Origin: Metellina segmentata
Lineage: Eukaryota; Arthropoda; Arachnida; Araneae; Tetragnathidae
Reading direction: 5' to 3'
Length of the DNA stretch: 64,000 bases
NCBI GenBank assembly: GCA_947359465.1
Contig: OX375880.1
Coordinates: 18,298,120 to 18,362,119 of the forward strand
Part shown: positions 20,530 to 32,263 of the stretch, piece after piece
Position numbering within the stretch: the stretch's first letter is position 1
Layout: each line of letters begins with the position of its first letter
Made by a program: the position numbers and the translations under genes
Notes under the pieces: model-generated
Databases searched by the model: none
What the model saw: the letters and a program-made list of their open reading frames with translations, nothing else
What the model was told of the DNA's origin: nothing

Positions 20530-21858
20530 GAAGAAGTGAAATTTCTTCCGCGAGTGAGCAAAACACATTCAAAATTTCAGTCTTTAGTCGTGAGTTTTTT
20601 TTTAAGAGTACCTCTCAACGTAAATTTTTGCAGCTCGTCGAGTTTTTTTTTAAATTTAAATGTGGTTCTTGATAATATTTTTTTGAAATTCGGGAAAAAT
20701 CGGGACATTTTTGTTACTTTTTTTTAAAACTGCCGTATCTATATCTAATTACTATTAGTTTTTAATTTTTAAAATATCGCAGTATACCTCAGAATATACT
20801 CTTTCTTACGGTACTATTATTTTTGAAATCGGTTAATAATTAAATTGGATGCGATCAAAAGTTCGTGATACAAAATTCGGAATCTTCGGATATTTTCGCT
20901 ACGTTTTGTTAAAACCATTATGTCTACGGCAAAAACCATTATTTTTTAAATTTGAGAACATCACTGAATACACTACATTACACTCTTTCTTATGGTACAA
21001 TTATTTTTCAAATTGGTTAATAAACAAAATCGATGCAATTAAAAGTAGGTCATACAATTTTCGGAACTTTCAGATCGTAACTTCCGATACAAAACTAAAA
21101 TGGTCATATCTATATAGTATTACTGTTAGTTTTTAATTTTAAAAATATTGCAGTATACCTCACAATGTACTCTTTCTTACGGTACAATTATTTTTAAAAT
21201 TGGTTCATAAATAAATTCGATGCAATCAAAAGTTGGTGACACAAATTTCGTATTTTTCACTTCGCATAGCTGGTTCGGCAAACAGCAGTGGGTTGCATTT
21301 TCTACTATCGGGTTTGCCAGATATCAAATTTATCGTAGCAACAATTGCCATAAAAACGATTTCTTTTTATTTGGCGAGGAAAAAGGCTCGCTTTTTTCCC
21401 TCTGTTCTCAAGACAGTTTACCGACAAAGTACAATGTATTGATATTAACACTGTTTACTTAAAATTGTACAGGGAACAAGATACAGAAGATTTTTTACTG
21501 ATGCGGCTATTAGTTTAGGGTGCATTAAGTGTTAAAGCAAAAAAAAGTGAAATCAATTGCGAAAGAAGTATTGGTTTGAGAAAGAAAACCAAACGGGATT
21601 GCGTAGCAATCCCCGGGGTCGGCGAGCGTAAGCGAGCAGGGCGCGAAGCCCTCGCTGTGACGTCATGTACCGGAAAGTGAAATCAGCATAATACGAATTA
21701 TTCAGATAGTTTCACTCTGTGAAAGGAATGTTGGTTTGCGAAGCAAACCAAATGACATCTGTGAAAGGAGTGTTGGTTTGCGAAGCAAACCAAATGGGAT
21801 TGCGCAGCAATCCCCGGGGGTTGGCGAGCGTAAGCGAGCAGGGGGCGGAGCCCCCTAG
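20530..21858 (+). mobile_element. Helitron-like element, copy C (3' end defined)
   Basis: The 3' end is GGGGGCGGAGCCCCCTAG followed by T, i.e. a short hairpin and CTAG, as expected for Helitrons (CTRR before T). A paralogue with the same internal order lies at 40290-41610. The end module (palindromes around GCGAAGC, GCGCAGC and GCGGAGC, plus GGCGAGCGTAAGCGAGC) is present twice in tandem: about 21565-21660 and 21735-21858. No Rep/helicase coding sequence is seen, so the element is non-autonomous. The 5' border is uncertain. Confidence 0.6.
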
Positions 21859-22429
21859 TATTTAAAATTTGAACACTATTTCAAATGCATTATTCAGCGG
21901 TCCAAGAATTATTGTATTTATTATGCAATTGCAACGATTTGAGAATTGGAAAATTATATTTAGCATACTAGTGCAAACGATCTAAGAATGATTATCCGAG
22001 GTTTGTCGGACGTTATTAAAACTTTTGGTTGCCCCCTAAAATTGCAATAATGAGGAAAATTTAAGGGGGTCGGGGAGTTAAAATTCGAAAAACTTCAATT
22101 TTAAAGTTTTTGTTCTGAAACTTTTCTGTAGGTATACATTATATTTTGCAATTAAAATAACTATTTTGTATTTTTCAAACTTTACAATTTTTTATTAAGA
22201 TTAAAAATATGTCAAAATCTTGACTTTTTGGATAAAATTGATATATCTTAATATATTTTATAACAAATCACTTTATTTTTGCATTGATTAACTTCCAAAG
22301 GTTCATACTTTAAATTGTCTTCGTAATTTTTGGTTAAAACAATAAGAATTTTTTTTTTAATATTTTGTTCAAAAACTACATAAAACACATAGTATACAAA
22401 GTTCGAAAAACTTTAGAAATAGATATACA
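21859..22429. other. AT-rich spacer related to the mariner MITE interior
   Basis: The stretch from about 21868 to 22050 resembles, inverted, the sequence at about 35690-35870 inside the CAGTCGCGG element. No gene seen. Confidence 0.45.
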
Positions 22430-23456
22430 TCTATCTTATTTTATAAAAGGAAGTGTTTGTCTGTCTGTCTTGTCTGTTTGTTTGTTTGTTAGTTTCCTGC
22501 ACGCAAAGTGTTGACGTATCTATAGCACTTACAGTAATGGGATTCGGCAGACAGGTAGTTAAAATTTTTTGCAATTTTTGAGACGCGGCGTATTTTAAAA
22601 TTCAATTCAGAACAGTTTTAAATGAATTTAATGAAATTTAATTATTATTGAATGCAACAGAAAAGAAGATCATAGATTCTAAATTTATTTATTTCATTTT
22701 GCGCGGAGAATAATTTTTCAGTAGACGATAAAAAACAAATAAAGTTTTAATTGGAGTTGCTTAGTTCTTTTTTTTATCTCCTAGACCGTTAAAGAGAGTA
22801 AAAATTTCAACGGATTCGAAATCACCGGAAAATTTCGTGTGAGATCAATACCTAAAAAATATGATTTTCTTTAAATAAATAAATTTTTTAAATTGAATAT
22901 CTTTTATATTTTCGCAAGAGATAGTGACGTCGCGTAAACCTTCACGTTCAAAAAATAAACAGAGTACATTTCCTGCACTCTTGCAATTTTAGCGAAAGAA
23001 AGACAAAAAAGAAACATTTTTTGTTGGCATTGTTAAGTTTTTTTTTGTAAAATCGAGATCGTTAAAAACAGATTGAAAATTTCAACGGATTTGAAATCTG
23101 CGGAAACTTTGACACCATTTACCTTAACGGTTGATTTTCTTTTAATAAATAATTTTTTAATTGAATATTTATATTTTCGCAAGAGATTGTGACGTCACGC
23201 CGAGTTTCCATTTGGTTTGCGAATCAAACCAACACCACGGGTAACTAACTCTGTTATGGCTGTTATCCAATTTGAGAAGTCAACCATAGTTCAAAATTTA
23301 GTTTACGAAGCAAATCGAATTGGAATTCGCAGGGAATACATTCAAATTGGCTACGAATTTCCATTTGGTTTGCGAAGCAAACTAACATGGCCAACGCCAC
23401 GATAGCTGTCATCCAATAGGCTACGAATTGCTACGAATGGAAATTCGTAGCAATCA

Positions 23457-24744
23457 AATACAAATACAAATATTGACGACCAGCTACAGGCTCAAGCCCA
23501 ACAAGGCTGGTCCTTTGTTTATGAATTCTCCAATTCCCACTGACTATCCAATTGTGTCTTAAATTCGTACACTCCCTTTGAATTAACTATATTTTCTGGC
23601 AACGCGTTCCAACTGTCTATTACCCTATTAAAGTAGTAGTTTTTCCTTAAATCCCGATTAAAATGTGTCTTATTCAATTTATACCCATGACCCCTTGTTC
23701 TGTAATCCCTATTGAAATTTAAGCCCTCTGTGTCCCCTTGTTTTACAAACTTGAAAAGCTGAATCAAATCCCCCCTCCTCCTTCTTCTTTCCAGTGTATA
23801 CATGTTTAGCTTACTTAAGCGTTCATTATAGTCGAAATTTGCTAGCCCCTTTATTATTTTTGTAGCTCTGTGCTGAACCCTTTCAATTGATTCTATGTCC
23901 TTTCTCATATATGGAGCCCAGAATTGTACAGCATATTCATGATGTGGTCTTACTAAACCCTTATATAACGGCAAGATTATATTCTTATCCCTTGAAGTTA
24001 CAGTCTTTTTAATGTACCCCAGTAACCTATTAGCCTTTTTACCCGCAGCTGAACATTGATGACCCATTTTAAAATCCCTGTGAATTATCACCCCAAGATC
24101 CTTGACTGTTTCTCCCTCCTTTACCTTTACTCCCTGCAGCCTGTACTCGGCTCCACTGTTCCTGTAACCCATATGCAGAACTTGACATTTCCCTACATTA
24201 AATGACATACTCCATTTTACAGCCCATTCGGATATCTTATCAAAATCCCCTAGTAAATTTTCTATCTGTAACTTGGTATCCACTGTCCCCCATATTTTTA
24301 AGTCATCTGCAAATATACTGATTCTATTCTTGATCCCCTGACCTATATCATCTATGAAAATTATAAATAAAATTGGTCCCAAAACTGATCCCTGAGGCAC
24401 CCCACTTATAACTTCTGTCCACTGTGAATAATTTCCTTTTACCTGCACTCTCTGCTTTCTACCCAATAACCAATTCTTTATCCATATTAATGTTTTTCCC
24501 TGAATCCCCAGCCTTTCCAATTTAAACAGTAATGCCTCATGAGGTACTTTATCAAAAGCCTTTTGAAAATCTATGTACATGATATCCACACTGCTCTTAT
24601 TATCCAGCTCCTCAGTAATTTTTTCGTAGAACTTCAAAAGGTTTGTAGACCAGGATCTGCCATTCCTAAACCCATACTGATTCTCTGATAACAGACCCCC
24701 CTCCTCCAAGTATAACATTATATGCTTTTTTAACAGAGATTCAA
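23457..24744 (-). mobile_element. 5'-truncated CR1-type LINE
   Basis: Insertion flanked by CAATCA (23451-23456 and 24745-24750). It keeps the C-terminal part of the reverse transcriptase ORF, a roughly 60-bp 3' UTR containing the hairpin-like CCAGCCTTGTTGGGCTTGAGCC (23480-23515, read on minus), and a tail of TATTTG repeats. Comparison with the empty site at about 40040-40055 (GTAGCAATCACC) confirms the borders. Confidence 0.85.
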
Positions 24745-24754
24745 CAATCACCAT
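23519..24754 (-). CDS. CR1-type reverse transcriptase, truncated at the N-terminus
   Basis: The 411-codon frame starts at an ATG that belongs to the flanking Helitron; genuine LINE coding begins about four codons in. RT motifs in order: NQYGFR, YIDFQKAFDKV (catalytic D), SGVPQGSVLGP, and FADDLKIW (the FADD active site). Then comes the thumb/connection region with LGVIIHRDF and LYKGLVRPHHEYAVQFW, and a C-terminus of WNALPENIV. The usual N-terminal endonuclease and the first RT block are missing through 5' truncation. No stop or frameshift occurs in what remains. Not expected to be functional alone. Confidence 0.93.
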   Translation of the reverse strand: MVIVESLLKKHIMLYLEEGGLLSENQYGFRNGRSWSTNLLKFYEKITEELDNKSSVDIMYIDFQKAFDKVPHEALLFKLERLGIQGKTLIWIKNWLLGRKQRVQVKGNYSQWTEVISGVPQGSVLGPILFIIFIDDIGQGIKNRISIFADDLKIWGTVDTKLQIENLLGDFDKISEWAVKWSMSFNVGKCQVLHMGYRNSGAEYRLQGVKVKEGETVKDLGVIIHRDFKMGHQCSAAGKKANRLLGYIKKTVTSRDKNIILPLYKGLVRPHHEYAVQFWAPYMRKDIESIERVQHRATKIIKGLANFDYNERLSKLNMYTLERRRRRGDLIQLFKFVKQGDTEGLNFNRDYRTRGHGYKLNKTHFNRDLRKNYYFNRVIDSWNALPENIVNSKGVYEFKTQLDSQWELENS

Positions 24755-24899
24755 GGATTAGCGAGCAGTGTTGATCCCACGAAATGGATTAGCGAGCCAT
24801 GGATTACAAAACACGCGAAACACCATGGATTAGCGAGCACACCTGACCCCACGAAAAGGACTGTCACGGGCAACGCCATGCTGGCCACGCAGTGGCTAG

Positions 24900-25526
24900 T
24901 ATATATATAATTTCAAGAACACAATAAATTCAAAATAATTACAAAATGTGAGTGGAAAAAAGGAAGAAATGTTGATGGATCAGGGCGTCATCAGGGAGGA
25001 GCCTGACCCAGACAACATAAAATGGTGTTTTCTACATTTGAGCAGCATTAGGCTGAAAATAACTCATACACTACCCCAAACACCATTAAAAAGCAAAAAT
25101 AAAACATTAAAAAAGAGTAGGACCAAAACGAATCAAACACCAAGCCAGAAGATCGCCACCAAATGCCACCAAGTACCCCTTCCAACAAAAAGCTAACATC
25201 AAACTTTCGTTGCAACGAAACCATATAAAAAAGTAATAAAAAGCAGAAATGTGCAAAAACTACGTATCGGAATGAGCTGAAATTTTGCATGGCCGTACCT
25301 AGAAGTCCTGAATCGATTCTCATTAAAATATAGTAAGGCTTCAATTCATAATTTTTTCAAACATTAAGTTAATAATTATTATTGCATATTAAAAACTATT
25401 ATTAAAATAAAAAATTAAGTGGATTTTGTTTGGGTAGTATGAAAGCAACATGGTTCAAAATATCAGCGCCATAGAAATATTATTTAAGATATCCATAAAA
25501 GCCTAAGAAACTGATTGAACATTAGA
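24900..25526. other. Unclassified repeat stretch
   Basis: The part 24985-25200 (AGGGAGGAGCCTGACCCAGACAAC and following) recurs at about 63455-63640. The part from about 25208 onward resembles, inverted, sequence at 35240-35700 inside the CAGTCGCGG element. No gene supported. Confidence 0.55.
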
Positions 25527-25851
25527 TGGTAAGTTTAGTTAACGCCGTACTAGAGCAACACAACGGGCTATTGACGACGGTCCGGGATCAGTCCCTTTAA
25601 GGGAAAGATCCGAGGACAACACCTCGTAATTTTGAACCACGGTCAGATGACGAAGCAACACCTGAGCTGGCACCCCACTCTCCAAACTTCCACGCCAACC
25701 CAACGTGAGGACTTTCGGCCACGACAGATTTAAGGTGCACCAGCCGCCTCTACACCATACGTTTACAAACATCCATGCCCGGACCCGGATTCGAACCAGG
25801 AACCTTCCGATCTAGAGGCTAACACCTTAACCACTATACCGGTTGGTCGGC
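25527..25851 (-). mobile_element. Full-length SINE (type I head)
   Basis: 325-bp minus-strand copy with intact box A and box B. It is flanked by a perfect 12-bp duplication TTGAACATTAGA (25515-25526 and 25852-25863). Confidence 0.93.
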
Positions 25852-25863
25852 TTGAACATTAGA

Positions 25864-27560
25864 AGCTTCAATCTTTCTGTACTCATAATTTCGAAATGGT
25901 ATAAGACCTGATGACATGAAATTTGGTATCTAGTTTTATTTTGATGATTCGAAATTGTGTGTAGAAATAGGGAGTTTCTGTTGGAAACTATGAAGTTGGT
26001 GCTCAGTTTAATATGAAGACGGCCCCTAATGCAAATTCCATGAATTTGAAGTTATAGACGTCAGTTCCTGTCAAACGCCATCTTTGAATTTATTTTCTCT
26101 ATGATGAGAGCGAAGTTCGAGAAAAGGCGGTTCGTTTGTAACGATAGTTACCATACATGGCAGATGAAACAGCCACCAAAGTAAGATCGAGATTCAGTCT
26201 GCAAATATTTGTTGTAGTTTTTACACAGTTTTCGTCTAAATTACCTTTTTATTGGTGGTTGGTACAAGCGCTTTTGCCCTGACTTGCTGTAACGATCTCC
26301 CAACAGGTGATACACAGATAGGTAAAAGAACAATTGTTCTTGTGTTCTGGATGCTACTGTTCTAGTAGACGAACATCGATGTATGACAGTACCTGTGTTC
26401 TGATACGATCCAGAACATTAAATCTTGGGTGCTGTTCTCGATACGAAGACAAATAAGGTTAGATTTGTTGTAGACTCTCGGAAGAGAAAGATGTGTTTTT
26501 GCACCGGACGGTGCGGTGAGTATATCTGAAACTTTTTATTATACTGAAAAAACAAATGTGCGTGACCGATTTAGGTATGCAGTGTAGCGTTTGGCACTAA
26601 ATAATTTAACCAAAACTCTCGACTAATGTGTTTTTATTTACATTTATATACAAAGCTTAATTGATCACACTTCGGCTGCAATGGCGTTGGTCAAAGCACA
26701 TTAAATCTCATACCAGGGTGGGATATCCGAGAAAATTGTTCAATATGCGAACTCTGGTAGAGGTTCTACCGCAATAAGTTTCCCAGGATGGGAGCCTGAA
26801 CAAAACGTTGTTCTCTCATCAATTTTCAACGATCATCTCCCTTCCAGAGCTTCCAGCCTTTCAAAAAAAAACTCCATAGATGCCAGATCAGAACAGAGCC
26901 GCCATCCTTTGATCGTCTCCCCAATGCCACGTCTAAACTCGATGACACCTGTCTAGAGACGTCTTCCCTAGCCTCGCTGAAGGGTTCCACTTTACACTAT
27001 ATTATCCCATAGCGGTGATGAGAAAAATCTATTTTTAGAAGTTGTGTATGAAATGTGTTTCTTCCCTCAGCCTCGTAACAGGGTCCCTTGCTTTTACTGT
27101 AAAAAAATCACTTGCTCGTCCACGCTCAACGTGGCAGAACGTTTGTCACCTTTAGATTTTAGGCAAACGTCACAGCAGTGTCTCTCTGTTCTTGACCACT
27201 ACTACACACATTGTCTGTCAAATTAGACATCGATCGGACACTGACAATTGCAAAGTTTGGTTGGATATGGGATTCATGGCAGATGTATGGCACAATGCCC
27301 ATATTTGACCAAGTTGCGAAAAGCACAGTGCAAAACCTCCTACAACTAGCAGGTTGCTAGATCAGTGGGCAAACTCAAGGAGCCACGATGGGTCCCCTGA
27401 CTTTTAAGACGCAAAGAGAGAGAAAAAACGGTCGCTAGGTACAAGTCGTAGAATATCGCTACCACACTGTTTAAATTTCACTTTCAAATGTTCATTGCTC
27501 CGCACATTCGCAGTTGGTGCACTAAGGGCCGGTTCGAGAAAAATTTATTGAAGATGCGAG
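25864..27560. other. Unassigned, mixed repeat remnants
   Basis: 25900-26100 continues the repeat also found at about 35100-35350. The rest shows no recognisable gene or element border; the 60-aa frame at 27044 is not supported. Confidence 0.4.
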
Positions 27561-28936
27561 ATGATGATTTGCCCCCCCCCCATTTCAAAGATTCACCGAA
27601 CTGAAAGGGTGGGAGAGTCGGGGGAGGGGGAGATCGGGTTCTGCCAAACGATATCCGATTTCACTCTTTAAGACAATTTATATTTAAAAGAAAAGAAAAA
27701 TTGTTTTTTTGAGGATTTTTAGAGTGGTATTTCGTTGGGGGATGCTATCGATATCAAATGAGAGAGGCAATGATTTCGGTCCATGATATCGTTTGATATT
27801 TTAGTGAGGGAAGGGGTCTTAAAGTCACGAAAAAATTAGATCGATTTTTCTGTACCTTGGTGCTAAAAATGCCAACGTCCAAAATTCATGAATTCCAGTT
27901 AATAACTTGAAATAGAACTACATCTTGTTAAACTATCGGTAAATAACTTAAATTATGAGTAAACAACATTACATCAATACCTAAAATATGAAGAAAGATA
28001 ATATGAAATTATGTACAAACTTACGGAGAGTTTTAGAAATTAAAAAAATTAATTTGGAGTTTTCCACAATTTCAACATTGTCCCTTTAGCACCGAAGTAC
28101 GATTATTGATAAAGGTGATCAGGTTTTTTATGCGTAGCGGGCGCCGCACATAAAAAAGGCCAGTGCAGGGTTTCGGCGCCCTTGCCAAAGGTAGGACTAG
28201 GCGCCCTCATGTGAAAATGTATACAGACAGAACTCGTACCAAAAATGAAAAGCGTAACTGGATAAACTACTAAATTTTTAAGAAACATTTTTATCAAATA
28301 CACTACATGGAAGAATGTAAAACCTACAACTTTACTTTTCTTGCTTTTCAGAAGGCAAATTCTGTGATGTCATTAAAGTCCATATTTCTGCCACCTTTAG
28401 TAAAATGGATGAAATAGTTAGCTCTGTCACAGGTTCTTGCCCTTTGCTAGACCGTAGGTAGTTTTAAAAGTTTGAACTTACTAAAGCTACGTTAGTAGGA
28501 CGCTACTGTAACCGGTAAAGTAAAAAAAATCCCGAGGGCGATTTCAAAATTCGGGTATGAATCTCTAAGAGAATATTTGCATATACACTTTAACAAGTCA
28601 AGTTGGGCAGCTGACTATACCCTCAATGCATTTCACACCTTGAGTTTTGAAACATTGAGTTTCATTAACTAAGTTTTCGATATTAACCGAGGCCCCCCCC
28701 CTTTTTTTTTTTTCCCTTCGAATACAGAATTTAATTCTTTTGTCAGTGCCCTTATCTTCTTTGGAAAGAAAAAACATAAATTTTCTGCAACCTCTGTGTG
28801 GATGGCGTTTTTTACTGAAAGGTTAAGCCAACCGGCGCCCATTAGTTACGTGCGCCCTAGGCGGGGGGGGGGGGCAAGCCCTCCATACGGCACTAGACGG
28901 TGACCGCATCTGTCGCATAGGCCTCTGACCGGCCCT
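27561..28936. other. Old DNA-transposon remnants with C/G homopolymers
   Basis: Contains C10 (27572-27581), C9 followed by T12 (28693-28713) and G12 (28863-28874), plus words such as GGCGCCCTTGCC and GCGCCCTAGGCGGGG. This resembles the ends of some hAT families, but I cannot define borders or coding sequence. Confidence 0.4.
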
Positions 28937-29036
28937 CACAACACGTCATTTTGAACCACGTTCAGATGACGAGATTAACATCTTAACTGGAGATGACACA
29001 CCCATTCTCTAACAATCCACATCAAGCAAACGTGAT
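28937..29036 (-). mobile_element. SINE fragment (body)
   Basis: Minus-strand middle part of the SINE (ACGTCATTTTGAACCACGTTCAGATGACGAG), diverged, lacking head and tail. Confidence 0.7.
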
Positions 29037-29316
29037 CCGACCAACCGGGCTGGTGGTTAAGGTGTAACCCTCTAAGGATAGGAAGGTTCCAGGTTGGAAT
29101 CCGGGTCAGTGCATGGATATTTGTAAACGTATAGAGGCGCTTGGTGCACCTTAAATCTGTCGTGGCCGAAAGTCCTCACGTTGGGATGGAGTGGAAGTTT
29201 GGAGAGAGGGGTGCCAGCTCAGGTATTGTCTTGTCATCTAACCGTGGTTCAAAAGTAGGAGGTGTTGTCCTCGGGTCTTTCCCTTAAGGAATTGATCCCG
29301 GACCGTCGTCAATAAC
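29037..29316 (+). mobile_element. SINE copy (type I head), diverged
   Basis: Head through body on the plus strand. Box B is mutated (AGGTTGGAATCC). It is followed by a minus-strand type II head remnant (29320-29374). Confidence 0.8.
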
Positions 29317-29374
29317 CCCGACTGCACTAGGTCTGGTCTCCTAGGTCCGCTAATCTTCCAGACGGGCTAATTAG

Positions 29375-29689
29375 GTAATGGTAATTTTAGTTAACGTCGT
29401 ACCAGAGCAACACAACAGGCTATTGACGACGGTCCGGGATCGGTCCCTTAAGGGAAAGATTCGAGGACAACACCTCGTAATTTCGAACCACGGTCAGTGA
29501 CGAAGCAACATCTGAGCTGGCACCCCAAACTTCCACACCAACCCAACGTGAGGACTTTAGGCCACGACAGATTTAAGGTGCACAGCCGCCTCTACACCAT
29601 ACGCTTACAAACATCCATGCCCGGATTCGAACCAGGGACCTTCCGATCCAGAGGCTAACACATTAACCACTATACCGGTTGATCGGCGC
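29375..29689 (-). mobile_element. SINE copy (type I) with 11-bp TSD, nested in older SINE
   Basis: 315-bp copy flanked by GGGCTAATTAG (29364-29374 and 29690-29700). It interrupts older SINE sequence that resumes at 29701. Confidence 0.9.
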
Positions 29690-29700
29690 GGGCTAATTAG

Positions 29701-29797
29701 GAGATTGATTTCGGACCGTCACTGAATAGTCCGTAGTGTAGTCCGTTGCTCTGGTACGATGTTAATTAAAATTACCTTACTTACCTTAACCAGACCA
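29701..29797 (+). mobile_element. SINE tail fragment
   Basis: The 3' part of a SINE with the CGGACCGTC...GTACGATGTTAATTAAAATTACC tail; the remains of the copy interrupted at 29375. Confidence 0.75.
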
Positions 29798-29836
29798 TGG
29801 TTTAAAATGACGTGGTGTTGTCCTCGATTCTTTCCA

Positions 29837-30616
29837 CGGTATAGTGGTTAAGGTGTTAGCCTCTAGATCGGAAGGTTCCTGGTTCGAATCCGGGTCCGGA
29901 TGTTTGTAAGCGTATGGTGTAGAGGCGGCTGGTGCACCTTAAATCTGTCGTGGCCGAAAGTACTCACGTTGGGTAGGTGTGGAAGTTTGGAGAGTGGAGT
30001 ACCAGCTCAGGTCTTGCCTCGTCATGGTGACCATGGTTGAAAATGACGTGGATCGACCAACCGGTATAGTGGTTAAGGTGTTAGTCTCTAGATCGGAAGG
30101 TTCCTGGTTAGAATCCGGGTCCGGGCATGGATGTTTGTAAGCGTATGGTGTAGAGGCGGCTGATGCACCTTAAATCTGTCGTGGCCGAAAGTACTCACGT
30201 TGGGTAGGTGTGGAAGTTTGGAGAGTGGAGTACCAGCTCAGGTCTTGCCTCGTCATGGTGACCATGGTTGAAAATGACGTGGATCGACCAACCGGTATAG
30301 TGGTTAAGGTGTTAGTCTCTAGATCGGAAGGTTCCTGGTTAGAATCCGGGTCCGGGCATGGATGTTTGTAAGCGTATGGTGTAGAGGCGGCTGATGCACC
30401 TTAAATCTGTCGTGGCCGAAAGTACTCACGTTGGGTAGGTGTGGAAGTTTGGAGAGTGGGGTGCCAGCTCAGGTGTTGCTTCGTCATCTGACCGTAGTTC
30501 AAAATTACGAGGTGTTGTCCTCGAATCTTTCCCTTAAGGGATTGATCCCGGACCGTTGTCAATAGCCCGTTGTGTTGCTCTAGTACGACGTTAACTAAAA
30601 TTACCAATTACCTTAA
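29837..30616 (+). mobile_element. Tandem array of three SINE units
   Basis: Three SINE units follow each other: 29837-30050, 30051-30281 and 30282-30616. Units two and three start at GATCGACCAACCGG and are offset by 231 bp. They share diagnostic changes (GTTAGTCTC, GGTTAGAATCC, CTGATGCACC) that unit one lacks. Each of the first two stops in the body after GACCATGGTTGAAAATGACGTG; only the third has the full body and ATTACC tail. Three sets of pol III boxes are therefore in series, with box B mutated in units two and three. Confidence 0.9.
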
Positions 30617-30621
30617 AATAA

Positions 30622-30949
30622 AATTTTTTTTTAGTTAACGTCGTACTAGAGCAACACAACGTGCTATTGACGGCGGTCTGGGATCAGTCCCTTAAGGGAA
30701 AGATCCGAGGACAACACCTCGTAATTTTGAACCACGGTCAAATGACAAAGCAACACCTGAGCTGGCACCCCACTCTCCAAACTTCTACGCCAACCCAACG
30801 GGACGACTTTCGGCCACGACAGATTTAAGGCGCACCAGCCTCCTCTACACCATACGTTTACTAACATCCATGCCCGGACCCGGATTCGAACCAGGAACCT
30901 TCCAATCTAGAGGCTAACACCTTAACCACTACACCGGTTGGTCGGCGTT
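30622..30949 (-). mobile_element. Full-length SINE (type I)
   Basis: Minus-strand copy lying tail-to-tail with the array at 29837-30616. The probable duplication is CCTTAAAATAA (30611-30621) and CCTTAAAGTAA (30950-30960), with one mismatch. Confidence 0.85.
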
Positions 30950-30960
30950 CCTTAAAGTAA

Positions 30961-31439
30961 TTAAAATATCAGTAAACAAAAACATCGAGTTTCCAAAACA
31001 TTGTAAGCGACTCGAGGAGGCTAAGAGAGCAGAACAAAGAAAATAATTCAAGATTCCCTGACAGATTGCACTCGGCAAGGGTATATTTGTCGTCCCCATC
31101 TTTTATTTGGCTTTGTTTTTCGAAAAGGTCCAAATGGCGCTTCCGATTTTTTTGGCATCAGCGCGTCTTCCCATTCTTCATTTTCAGCTGTCAGGCTCGC
31201 TTGCCAGGAAGCTATCAGCTGCATTGTGCTTTTTGCGGTCGACACATTCATTTCTTATTTTTCCTTTGTCTTTTGTTGTTTTCCATTGCGGGCGACTCGC
31301 GATGGAGGGAGATAAGGGAGAAATTAGCCGGGAACATCTAAACAGATTCCACTTTATGTCTCGGGAGCTTCGTCTTGCTTCTAAATTTTTGTTTGTTTTT
31401 GAGCTTTTAAAGAGTTGGGTGCTCTTTTTCGAAAGAAGG
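30961..31439. other. Unassigned spacer
   Basis: Overlapping open frames on both strands, none with a known domain. Base composition is slightly less AT-rich than the surroundings. Not supported as a gene. Confidence 0.4.
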
Positions 31440-31509
31440 TAGTTTAATAAACGTCAAGGTGATGGAACTCAACGGGCTATTGATGACAGTCCGGGATCAA
31501 TCCCCTGAA
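31440..31509 (-). mobile_element. SINE fragment, 5'-truncated
   Basis: Only the 3' tail part is present (ACTCAACGGGCTATTGATGACAGTCCGGGATCAATCCC). Confidence 0.75.
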
Positions 31510-32263
31510 GCTTCGGTTTCCTGAGTTAGTGGAGCCGTTATCTAACAGCCGTGATACGTCATGATGCCGCAGGCATAACTAGGTGACCGTCTAAGCAGAA
31601 TCCAGAGGTGTCAACTTAGACGGACAGAATACGGTGGAGAATGTGCAACACAGACGGCTGTCGTGGTTTATTTTATTCGAGAAACCAAAGTGGTGTTTTT
31701 TGTTCGGGATCGTTGAACTTCCTAACTTCGGGATCGTTGAATATAGAGTGAAAATTACAACGTATTTCAAATCATCGTAAAATTCTACGCCAGGTCGATT
31801 CCAAAAACAGTTGCATTATTGAATTATTTACCATTTGATTATTTAATTATTTATTAAATAATTAATTATTTATTTAACATCACATTTAAGGTATCGTTCT
31901 GGTGTCAAATTTTCCGCAGATTTCAAATCCGTTGAAATAATCATTCCTTGTTTAACGATCCCGATTTTACAAAAACGAACTAATTAATGGCAGTCAAAAG
32001 TGTTTGTTTTACATCCCTCCGCTCGAATTGTTTGGCGCAGGAAATGAAATGTCGCCGCTACAAGAGAAAAAACGTTCCCCAACTGTTTGAGACCGCTATG
32101 ACGACAGTCATGGAAACAGCGGCTCCGATCATTTTCGTTACGCTCACAAACAACGCTCTCTAGGAAACCAATACCATATGTTTATATTAACAACGTTTTA
32201 GTGACGTCACCCACAGCTACATCACGGCTCCTTGATCACGGCTACGCTTTCTTAAGAAACCGT
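31510..32263. other. Helitron-like remnants, inverted pair of 65-bp modules
   Basis: 31728-31800 is a plus-strand copy and 31890-31965 a minus-strand copy of the 65-bp module. The block CCGTGATACGTCATGATGC at about 31548 recurs at about 61678. No gene. Confidence 0.55.

Larger units (their letters stand above)
22430..24899 (+). mobile_element. Helitron-like element A, interrupted by a CR1 LINE
   Basis: The 5' end is TCTATCTTATTTTATAAAAGG followed by a GTCTGTCTGTC-rich stretch, a common Helitron beginning, preceded by A. The 3' end is GCCACGCAGTGGCTAG followed by T. Within are two copies of the 65-bp module (22793-22855, 23050-23115) and the TTTGGTTTGCGAAGCAAACTAAC palindrome (about 23346). 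It carries no Rep/helicase. The CR1 fragment 23457-24744 sits inside; the uninterrupted counterpart of that site is visible in the related element ending at 40135. Confidence 0.65.

Noticed and set aside
31066..31442. Overlapping 91-aa and 111-aa frames
   Set aside because: Competing frames on both strands, no domain, no splice structure and no neighbouring exons.
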